Below are positions 56,798 through 64,000 of a stretch of 64,000 nucleotides of DNA, one piece after another; position 1 is the first letter of the stretch; the number at the start of each line of letters is the position of its first letter. The notes under the pieces are model-generated. The model did no database searches and had not been told where the DNA came from. It worked only from the letters and a program-made list of their open reading frames with translations. A program made the position numbers and the translations under genes. The stretch comes from Ancrocorticia populi (GTDB taxonomy: Bacteria; Actinomycetota; Actinomycetes; Actinomycetales; Actinomycetaceae), in NCBI RefSeq assembly GCF_003123745.1, contig NZ_QETB01000004.1, positions 248,001 through 312,000 on the forward strand, read 5' to 3'.

Positions 56798-59700
56798 CTA
56801 ACCGTCCATACGTCGCCTTGCCACTAGCACTACGCCAGCAGCCGTCAGCAGTAATGCCGCTGCACCAATGGCAGCAACGCGAGCACCAGTATTTGGCATC
56901 TCTGAACCGGGCTGATCGCCAGCATTTGAATCAGTGCCCGGGCCAGCCGTTCCGTTCTCAGAGCCTGAAGGGTCCGTCGCGGTTCCATCAGACGGATCCG
57001 TTCCCGGTTCACTCGGATCCGTTGGATCCGTTCCCGGGTCGCTCGGGTCAGTACCCGGCTCAGTCGGATCCGTTCCCGGGTCACTTGGGTCCGTCCCCGG
57101 ATCCTGCTCATCGTCAACCTCAACTGCAATAAGATCAGCGGACGTTGCGGACCATGCGACGAAATCGTCGGGGATAAAGGCAACGCGCAATTCGTGCTCG
57201 CCGGCATCCAGCCCGGTCACCACGACTTCAGCGCTACCGGAATCGACAGCGGAATCAGCCAACGCCTCACGGCCCTCGTAGACCCGGATGGTGCCGGCGG
57301 CCTCGGGATCGAGTTTAGCCTGAATGGTCAGCTCGCCACTTGCGGCTTCCACATCTGCGTCCGCACCTTCGTTTGCAGCGACCTCAGCAACCTCCGCTAC
57401 AGCGGCAACTCCCGCGGTGAGCTCAGGTTCAACCCACTGGGGCGCATCTGTTGCAATCGCAAACAGATGCATCTTCGAGTTATCCGGAAGCTGGATGGAA
57501 ATCAGATTCTGACCTTCTGGAATGTCGACTGGCTGCGTGGCATATAGCCCGCAGTTCGCACCCTCGGCACCGTTCTTGCCTCCGCGCTGGGAGGGAACAC
57601 CAAGAACCGTGGACCCGTCCTCTGGATTCTTGCCAGAGCACCAGTCTGGCAGGGCAACTCCCGCAGTCACATCACTCGTGTCACCGGTCTTCTCATCCTG
57701 GAGACCAAGCACGATCTCTTCGCTGAATGATCCGTTGTTAGCCGCACCAACCAGCGCGATCTGCCCGGAAGATGCCAGTGCCTCGGGCAGCTCAATCGTC
57801 TGCTCCTTCATGAGCACGTTATCTGGCTCGCCAGCATCCCCAGAGATCCAATACTGAAGCTGACTATCGGGAATGTTCACCAACGCCCCCGTAGGCACAC
57901 CAGCTTGAGCCAACAGATCACGCGGGTAGAAGTACCCGAGCCCGTCGAAATCGGCCCCGTCCCCGCCAAGATCACCAATTGCGGTGTTGTTGAGATGCTC
58001 TTTGAGGAAGGATTCGGGCCCCACGGAAACATCAACGTCAAGCGAAGATTCAAGATCCCCCGCCGTGGCTTCAAGCGAAACCTCGTGCGCCCCCGACGGC
58101 GTCCACTCAGGCACCTCCACAGTCACATCACTGGAGGTCCCAACCGGGAAACCGCCGGATTCCACGCTCCACTCCGAGTCCGCGAGGCTCACCCACAGGC
58201 TGTCCGACGCGGCTGCGATCTCTCCCGACACCGTCCCGGGCCCTTGCGCGATCACGGAGGCGCTAGCGGAAATCTCGCCACCAGGAACCGCCCACAGATG
58301 CTCGGGATCAACCCCAAGGCCAAGCCGCTCCTGCCCTTCACTCCCCTCGATCATCGCAGCGGGCGCGGCATCATCCCCGGTCGCCCAATCAGACGCACCA
58401 GCTTCCGCCCCTAAATCAAACGCGAGCGTAGAGACCCCATCCAGGTCAGCATCCTCGATGTATCCCTTGTCCCACGCGCTCCCATCGGCTGAAACGCCCT
58501 CAATGTAGCGGTTGGAATCGGACACACCATCGGCGGTAATCACAAGGGGCTTTCCGTCGGGACGCTGAATCGTCACCTTCTCAAATGCGGGTGTTGCCAG
58601 AGTCCACATGTCCGTCCCCGGAACCGCGGGGAACAACCCGATACTTGCGAATACGTACCACGAGCTCATGGTCCCAAGATCATCGTTGCCGGTTACGCCG
58701 GTTGGCCCGTCAGTAAACAAGGTTCGAGCGGCAACCAGTACGTCGCTGGTCTTCCACGGCTGCCCAGCCCACAGATACATCCACGGAGCATGGAAATCGG
58801 GCTCATTGTTGGGATTGTAGGTATCGAAGCCGTAGTAATCATAGGCACCACTCACCCACGTCTCCAGAGCGGTCCCAGCCGGATCGCTCACAACCTCGGG
58901 GAACGCAAAGAAGTGGTCCAACCGCTCGATGGTCGCCTCCTTCGCGTCCTTACCATCGGCCGCTCCGATCATTTCCATAAGATCGTACGGATTTTGCTGC
59001 ACCAGCCACATGTACTGGGAAGCAGTCGCCTCGTGGAAGCCGCGCGCCTGTGCGGGATCCTCGCTCCCGTAGAAGGCCCCGGATCGGTCGCGCGCCCTGA
59101 AGTGGCCCGTGGAGGGATCAAAGAGGTTGCGGTAGGAGGTGCCTCGGGCGGCGAGGCGTTCGGCGTCGTCGTCAAAACCCAAAGTGGAAGCCATCACGGA
59201 CAGGGAGGCATCGGCTAAAGCGTATTCCAACGTGGCCGAACCACCATGGTCCAAATCGTAATCTCCCGGGCCCTTACGGGTGGAGGGGTCTTGTGGAACG
59301 TAGCCATCGGCGAGGTACTCGGCGTTACCGGCGCGCCCGTTGGCGAACCATTCGGTGGGCGGGACGCCATCTGCGTTGTCAATCAGAAGCTGATAAGTCT
59401 CTTCCTCGTGCCCCGTCAAAAGGCCCTGCGCCCACGCCTGAACCAACCAAATCGTCCCGGGATCTCCCGTCATAATATTGGTTTCTACCGTTCCAAATCC
59501 CCAACGCGGGAGCCACCCAGAATGCTGGCCCTGGCGCACAAGCGAGAGCGCCTGATCGGCCGCCACGTCCGGATCAACCAGCGCTACGAACTGCTCCTGA
59601 GTTCGGTAGGTGTCCCACAAAGAGAAGTTCTGATAGTAGAAAAAGTCCGGATCGTCCTCCTTGTGGATCTTCTGATCCCAGCCCGTGTACCGGCCATCAA

Positions 59701-60718
59701 CGTCCGATCCGAGGTTCGGTGCCAAGAAGCTGCGGTAGAGCGCGGAATTGAAAACTCGCTCCGTCGTTTCGTCCGCACCCTCAATATCGATCGAGTGTAA
59801 GCGCTCTTCCCACTCCGCCTTCGTGTCCGCGAGCGCCTCCTCGTACGTTGCACGCTCAGCTTCGAGGTTCGCGCGCGCCCCATCCAAATCGACGTAGCTG
59901 AGGGAGGTTTGCGCCTCAACGGTTGTATCGCCGTCCGTGGTATCAAACTGGACCCACGCGCCGCGCCGGCCTTCGCCCGCGGACTCCTGAGCGTCCGTTA
60001 CCTTATCACCTTCCCACGTTCCCGCCTCCGCAATATCGCGGTCGAACACCGTGGTTGTATAGAAAGTTACCTCCGGGGTGTCCTGGCAGAACCCGGCCGT
60101 GGTTATCTCGGTTTCGATTGTGTGTTCGTCAAGAATTTTTACCGACGACGACGTCACCCCATTCAACGCCTGCCCCACATTGACCATGAGCATCGCTTCA
60201 TCCGTCTCGGGATAGGTGTAGCGGGCCACGCCCGTGCGGGCCGTGGCGGTCAGGTCCGCCGTGACAGTACCCTCCGGTGCCTGCAAATCCACCGAGTATT
60301 GACCCGCCGAAGCGCTCTCCGCCTCATGCGAATACTTCAGGGCGTACTTTGCGTTATCGGTTGATGTGACCGCCCCCGTTGTGGGAAGCATAGGCTGTGG
60401 GCCGCCCAGAGAACATCCCACACCCGAGATATGGACTAGGGAGAATCCGCGGATCGAATCCCGCGTGTAGTCATATCCCACGTTATGGCCGTTATCCGGG
60501 GAGAACTGCACCATCCCGAACGGCGTGCTTGCTCCCGGGTAGGTGTTGCCCTCATCTTGAGTGCCGATAAACGGATTGACTGAATCCGCCAGCGGGGTTG
60601 CCCCATCCGCCGTGGATGGGGCTGTGACCGCCAGTCCGGATCCCAGCATGGCAACGGCAGCCATCGCGGCCGTTAACGCATGGGGGATTCGGGAGTGGCG
60701 CCGTTTCGTGTTGGCCAT
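56798..60718 (-). CDS. Cell-wall-anchored GH92 alpha-mannosidase
   Basis: A 1306-aa secreted enzyme. The N-terminal signal peptide (LTAAMAAVAMLGSGLAVTAPS) is followed by the GH92 fold beginning VNPFIGTQDEGNTYPGAS and including the hallmark GNDDLGTMSSWYVFASIGLF near residues 675-700. GH92 enzymes are calcium-dependent exo-alpha-mannosidases acting on N-glycans or mannans. Beta-rich C-terminal modules follow, then an Asp/Pro/Gly/Thr repeat spacer and a sorting signal MPNTG at about residue 1274, a hydrophobic segment and RRRMDG. The signal has Met in place of Leu of LPxTG. Two dispersed motifs lie in the gene (59164, 60136). Confidence 0.93.
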   Translation of the reverse strand: MANTKRRHSRIPHALTAAMAAVAMLGSGLAVTAPSTADGATPLADSVNPFIGTQDEGNTYPGASTPFGMVQFSPDNGHNVGYDYTRDSIRGFSLVHISGVGCSLGGPQPMLPTTGAVTSTDNAKYALKYSHEAESASAGQYSVDLQAPEGTVTADLTATARTGVARYTYPETDEAMLMVNVGQALNGVTSSSVKILDEHTIETEITTAGFCQDTPEVTFYTTTVFDRDIAEAGTWEGDKVTDAQESAGEGRRGAWVQFDTTDGDTTVEAQTSLSYVDLDGARANLEAERATYEEALADTKAEWEERLHSIDIEGADETTERVFNSALYRSFLAPNLGSDVDGRYTGWDQKIHKEDDPDFFYYQNFSLWDTYRTQEQFVALVDPDVAADQALSLVRQGQHSGWLPRWGFGTVETNIMTGDPGTIWLVQAWAQGLLTGHEEETYQLLIDNADGVPPTEWFANGRAGNAEYLADGYVPQDPSTRKGPGDYDLDHGGSATLEYALADASLSVMASTLGFDDDAERLAARGTSYRNLFDPSTGHFRARDRSGAFYGSEDPAQARGFHEATASQYMWLVQQNPYDLMEMIGAADGKDAKEATIERLDHFFAFPEVVSDPAGTALETWVSGAYDYYGFDTYNPNNEPDFHAPWMYLWAGQPWKTSDVLVAARTLFTDGPTGVTGNDDLGTMSSWYVFASIGLFPAVPGTDMWTLATPAFEKVTIQRPDGKPLVITADGVSDSNRYIEGVSADGSAWDKGYIEDADLDGVSTLAFDLGAEAGASDWATGDDAAPAAMIEGSEGQERLGLGVDPEHLWAVPGGEISASASVIAQGPGTVSGEIAAASDSLWVSLADSEWSVESGGFPVGTSSDVTVEVPEWTPSGAHEVSLEATAGDLESSLDVDVSVGPESFLKEHLNNTAIGDLGGDGADFDGLGYFYPRDLLAQAGVPTGALVNIPDSQLQYWISGDAGEPDNVLMKEQTIELPEALASSGQIALVGAANNGSFSEEIVLGLQDEKTGDTSDVTAGVALPDWCSGKNPEDGSTVLGVPSQRGGKNGAEGANCGLYATQPVDIPEGQNLISIQLPDNSKMHLFAIATDAPQWVEPELTAGVAAVAEVAEVAANEGADADVEAASGELTIQAKLDPEAAGTIRVYEGREALADSAVDSGSAEVVVTGLDAGEHELRVAFIPDDFVAWSATSADLIAVEVDDEQDPGTDPSDPGTDPTEPGTDPSDPGTDPTDPSEPGTDPSDGTATDPSGSENGTAGPGTDSNAGDQPGSEMPNTGARVAAIGAAALLLTAAGVVLVARRRMDG
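56985..57115 (-). repeat. Coding Asp-Pro-Ser/Thr repeat (wall spacer) in the GH92 gene
   Basis: About 130 bases encode repeats of DPSDPGTDPT and DPTEPGTDPS. It spans the wall just before the sorting signal. The GH32 gene has a shorter version (about 61200-61265). Confidence 0.85.
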
Positions 60719-61028
60719 CGTGTTCCCTTCATTGGCACAGCGCAGCGTTGCGCGCAGAGTGGTCGTGCTTCTTCAGTGTAGGACAGCGCTGTCATGTGAT
60801 GTGGGATACTTCGTGAATGTGACGCATGGCATACCAGGGGTGCTGGGGGTGCGCACAGATGTGGATTTCAGTGGTGAGCACACCCGTTCCACCTTGAGAA
60901 CGCCCGGTATAGCGGTCCTTCTCAGGGAGTACCGCATACGCTCAGAAACGAGCGAGATAGAAAACGAGAGGGAGGGCCCGAACCCAGCACGTTGCTGGGT
61001 CCAGACCCTCCCCCGATTATTGCCGTGA
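60719..61028. other. Intergenic region between GH32 3' end and GH92 5' end
   Basis: 310 bases containing the GH32 terminator (60970-61012) and the GH92 promoter region. GCGCAGCGTTGCGC at 60740-60753 is a near-palindrome with a single mismatched pair, a possible LacI-type operator 22 bases before the GH92 start. No gene is visible. Confidence 0.45.
60970..61012 (-). terminator. Terminator of the GH32 gene
   Basis: GGGAGGG (60970-60976) pairs with CCCTCCC (61006-61012), with an inner ACCCAGCA/TGCTGGGT stem. Near-twin of the GH92 terminator. Confidence 0.85.
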
Positions 61029-63968
61029 CTATCCGTTCATACGCCGCCTTGCTACCAACACCACACCCGCCGCCGTTAGCAACAGAGCTGCCAAGACTGC
61101 ACCAGCAACACTGGCGCCCGTATTCGGCATGTCACCGCCGGGCTGAGCATTCGATCCCTCGGAGGGGTTATTGCCAGGATCCGCGGAACTTCCATTAGTC
61201 GGGTCAGTTCCCGGATCCGTTGGATCCGTGCCCGGCTCACTCGGGTCAGTTCCCGGATCGTCGGAAGTGTATACGGATGCATTCATTGGTGTGATGGTCA
61301 GATCTTCTACCGAAGCATCGCCACCTTCATTGAAGAGCAGGACAGACTGATCTTCAGCAGCCGGGTAAATGACGTGAGTCATCGCCCGAGTATCATCCGC
61401 CGTGAACAGCTCGACAGAGCTGCGGTCAACGTAGATCGACATGGATACGGTACCGTCATCATGCTTCTCAACCGGCATCGTATGAACAGACGGGAACTGC
61501 CCATTGAAGTTAGTAACACCGGAGCGTGTGCGATCAACGTAGACGCGGCCAGTCGAGGCGTTGTAGCCGATCTCGGTTCCGTCGGTCTCGCTCGCAGTTT
61601 GCATGGCGCGCGTACTAGCAGCCCCCTCCGGAGCCCTCACGATGATACCGGCCTTGCCTTCGTCACCGACGTTGAGCGTCAGATCAATCTTCAGCATGTC
61701 GCCAGAGATTCCCTCAACCGCAGTCACCCCCTCAGTAAGATCCTTCTGGCCGTCTGGAAGCTCGTAAGCCTTGGCCGTATTCTCGTAATCGGCAACAGAT
61801 GCAACGGGTGTCGAGGTCAGTTCGTACTTCCCATCAACTTTAGTCAGCCCGATCTCGCGCGGGAGGGAGAACCCGGAGCGCCACGGATCGGTAGGAGTCA
61901 CGCCCGCATAGAGCCAATTGTTCATCCAAGACTGCATAACCTGCTTGCCATCGGCCGCGAGATCGCTCGCTCCCATATTGGAGTAGGACACGGCCGCGTA
62001 GTAGTCAGGACCCCAATCGAGCCAGTCATAGGACTCAAGCGCCTTGGGTGCAGCCGAATCGGCCTTCATAAAGTGATCGGCAAGGATGTGACCCCACCCT
62101 TCAGCCTGAAAATCCACGATCTGGATCTGAGCTTCCTGACCTGCATACTCAGAGACATCCCAGCTAACCCATTCGAGCGCCTCGGACTCGTTGCCGCTGG
62201 TACTCTTCACAACCTCGCCTTCTACCAGTAGGTTTACGGCCACCCCCTCAGCGTGCCGCGTTGGCTCCACATCGCCCATAACGACGTGGTCCACCGTAAT
62301 GTGGGCCCAATCCTCCGTTACGTCATCAACGATTCGGAGCTGGACGTCTTGGCCCACATAGTCGCTCACATCGAGGTATTCCCAGTTAAGGTGGCCGTCG
62401 CGCGGCCCCGTCACCGAGTCCACAACGTCACCGTCCGCGAGCACCTGAACGCCAAGCTGGCTGTGATCATCACGGCCGCCTCCACCAACGAGCATGCTGA
62501 TGTAGTTGCCCGTCACTTCGAACTCGGGCGAAGTCATCGTGCCGGTATTATCATCAGCATTCGGCCCACCCTCGTTGGTGTTGATGCGCCAGTCGCCAAT
62601 CGCAAAATTCCCACCGTTATCCGACGGATTGACTCCACCGTCGAAATCGCCTGTCATGGTCCAACCAAAGTCCTCGAGGCTAACATTGTCCCCGTCAGGC
62701 TCAAACCCGTTCCACAACAACTCACCCTCTGGTGGTTCATTACCGAAAGTCCCTTCCTCGTAGGGAAGGTTTCCGCCGCCAACCTTGAAGGTCAAGTAGT
62801 CAGTATCGAGCTCGAACGAGGGCGACGTCATCCGCCCCATTCCCCAGTCTCCCCCATTAAAAGAGTTGACCAAGCGTTCACCTTCAAACCCGGATACCTC
62901 GGTCTGGCCATTCAGAGCGCCCGCCGCGGGCGCATCGCCAAACGGCTCCCCCTGAAGGTTCTCGATCGTCCACTCACCGTACGTGCCGCTCTCGAAACCG
63001 AAATCACCGATGAGGTCACCGGTTACTTCGGGCAGGTCGCCATCCTCCACGATGTTCTCCGCAGTGAACGTCTCACCATCGAAGTCACCGATAAAGTACT
63101 GCCCTCCACTGCCGCCGGCCACTGAGCCGGGGTTGAGATTCAGCACCATGATCCACTTGGTCGTGCCGTCATCGGCCACAACCGGGAACAGGTCCGGGCA
63201 CTCCCACACGCCACCAACAGCGTTATGCGGGCCGAAATCGGAGAGATGCTCCCAGTCCTTCAAATCGCTGGACTTGTACATGACGATCTTGTGATCGGTT
63301 GCCTCCACCGCAACCATGACCCAGTAAGCATTGCCTTCCCCGTCGTCGTACCAAAAAACCTTGGGGTCACGGTAGTTAGCGGAATCCCGGTCAGAAACGG
63401 GATTTCCCTCGTACTTGGTCCATGTCTGGCCATCGTCAACCGAGTAGGCGATGGACTGGGCCTGCTTTCCCGCGTGTTTGGGGTGCTTGTCCGTGTATGC
63501 GCTCGTGTAGATCGCGATTAGTGCGGTCTCACCTTCTTTGGCGAAACCGGCCGTGTTGTTTTTATCGACGACGACGGACCCCGAGAATATATCCTCTATC
63601 GATTCCCCATCGTCGTTAAAGGTCTGAGGGATAGCGAGCGGCTGCTCTTCCCAGTTCATGAGGTCCGTGGAGGTCGCGTGGCCCCAGGACATGTTGCCCC
63701 AGTCCTTGGACTCCGGGTTGTGCTGGTAGAAGAGGTGATAAGTGCCGTTGTAGTAAACCATCCCATTGGGGTCGTTCACCCAGTTCTTCGCGGGGGTGTA
63801 GTGGTAACCAGGGCGGTACAGCTCCGTCCCGATGGTTGAATCGGTTTCGTCTGACTCATCAGCGAGTACCGGTGTTGCGACGGCTCCTCCGAGCACAATC
63901 GCGAGTGACGCGGCGGCGCCAAGCGCACACTTGAGCCTAGATATGGGTGGAGATTGACGTGTGGACAT
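61029..63968 (-). CDS. Cell-wall-anchored GH32 fructanase (levanase/inulinase type) with internal insert
   Basis: A 979-aa secreted enzyme. After the signal peptide, the GH32 motifs appear: KNWVNDPNG with nucleophile Asp near residue 66, NYRDPK near 198, and VWECPDLFPV with the acid/base Glu near 255. A large insert (about residues 320-650) of two similar beta-rich modules (DFGFESGTYGEWTIENL; FEVTGNYISMLVGGGG; WVSWDVSEYAGQEAQIQI) splits the propeller before DWGPDYYAAVSY resumes it. A beta-sandwich domain, a short DPGTDP spacer and MPNTG (about residue 947) with a hydrophobic tail follow. It would release fructose from levan or inulin at the surface. Two dispersed motifs lie at 63341 and 63559. 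Confidence 0.93.
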   Translation of the reverse strand: MSTRQSPPISRLKCALGAAASLAIVLGGAVATPVLADESDETDSTIGTELYRPGYHYTPAKNWVNDPNGMVYYNGTYHLFYQHNPESKDWGNMSWGHATSTDLMNWEEQPLAIPQTFNDDGESIEDIFSGSVVVDKNNTAGFAKEGETALIAIYTSAYTDKHPKHAGKQAQSIAYSVDDGQTWTKYEGNPVSDRDSANYRDPKVFWYDDGEGNAYWVMVAVEATDHKIVMYKSSDLKDWEHLSDFGPHNAVGGVWECPDLFPVVADDGTTKWIMVLNLNPGSVAGGSGGQYFIGDFDGETFTAENIVEDGDLPEVTGDLIGDFGFESGTYGEWTIENLQGEPFGDAPAAGALNGQTEVSGFEGERLVNSFNGGDWGMGRMTSPSFELDTDYLTFKVGGGNLPYEEGTFGNEPPEGELLWNGFEPDGDNVSLEDFGWTMTGDFDGGVNPSDNGGNFAIGDWRINTNEGGPNADDNTGTMTSPEFEVTGNYISMLVGGGGRDDHSQLGVQVLADGDVVDSVTGPRDGHLNWEYLDVSDYVGQDVQLRIVDDVTEDWAHITVDHVVMGDVEPTRHAEGVAVNLLVEGEVVKSTSGNESEALEWVSWDVSEYAGQEAQIQIVDFQAEGWGHILADHFMKADSAAPKALESYDWLDWGPDYYAAVSYSNMGASDLAADGKQVMQSWMNNWLYAGVTPTDPWRSGFSLPREIGLTKVDGKYELTSTPVASVADYENTAKAYELPDGQKDLTEGVTAVEGISGDMLKIDLTLNVGDEGKAGIIVRAPEGAASTRAMQTASETDGTEIGYNASTGRVYVDRTRSGVTNFNGQFPSVHTMPVEKHDDGTVSMSIYVDRSSVELFTADDTRAMTHVIYPAAEDQSVLLFNEGGDASVEDLTITPMNASVYTSDDPGTDPSEPGTDPTDPGTDPTNGSSADPGNNPSEGSNAQPGGDMPNTGASVAGAVLAALLLTAAGVVLVARRRMNG

Positions 63969-64000
63969 TCATCTTCCCCTCAGGGTGGTACTGCCAACAT

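Noticed and set aside
56985-57115. Short repeats in the GH92 gene as a CRISPR or minisatellite
   Set aside because: In-frame Asp-Pro wall-spacer repeats before a sorting signal; typical of surface proteins.

Overview
This 64 kb window is chromosomal DNA of a moderately GC-rich Gram-positive actinobacterium. The evidence is GTP-type PEP carboxykinase, an HspR-type HAIR operator in front of clpB, a DUF222/HNH gene, LppM-like lipoproteins, leaderless-looking starts, and two surface glycosidases ending in an MPNTG sorting signal. The mix (sortase-anchored GH92 and GH32 enzymes, several sugar importers, a large BadF/HgdB-like protein) fits the Actinomycetaceae (Arcanobacterium/Trueperella/Actinomyces relatives). 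That placement is inference, because no rRNA gene lies in the window. I see no tRNA, rRNA, insertion sequence, prophage or CRISPR array.

Layout. 0.1-5.7 kb: a minus-strand purine operon, transcribed purD-purC-purS-purQ-purL. 6-13 kb: an unrecognised 277-aa protein, GTP-PEPCK, two tandem LppM-like lipoproteins with Gln/Gly/Pro-rich tails, and purA. 13-26 kb: carbohydrate uptake and use. It holds glycogen phosphorylase, a CUT1 sugar importer with a DUF624 protein, then a convergent cluster of a GH13 alpha-glucosidase with a second CUT1 importer and a divergent ROK regulator. Neither importer has its own ATPase. 26-34 kb: class II aldolase, then a minus-strand run of a 1510-aa BadF/HgdB-like protein, pyrE, a LemA protein and a TrmH-type methyltransferase, with a divergent TetR regulator. 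34-41 kb: small housekeeping genes (SDR, exonuclease III, GNAT, HAD), a mazEF-like pair, a DUF4190-type membrane protein broken by a frameshift, a beta-lactamase-like hydrolase and a vapBC-like pair. 41-51.5 kb: clpB, a four-gene polar amino-acid importer, a GNAT protein, a YbaK deacylase, a DUF368 protein, GluQ-RS and PepC. 51.6-64 kb: GH42 beta-galactosidase with a divergent LacI regulator, a DUF222/HNH gene, and the cell-wall-anchored GH92 mannosidase and GH32 fructanase.

Together the 13-26 kb and 51-64 kb parts describe an organism that trims external glycans (mannose, fructan, galactoside), imports oligosaccharides and turns them over through glycogen.

The most unusual signal is a dispersed oligonucleotide, written on one strand as TTTTT, 1-3 bases, then CGACGACGACG (commonly followed by AA or G). 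It occurs about a dozen times, in both orientations, between genes and inside genes. Inside genes it is read in different frames, so it looks selected as DNA or RNA rather than as protein.
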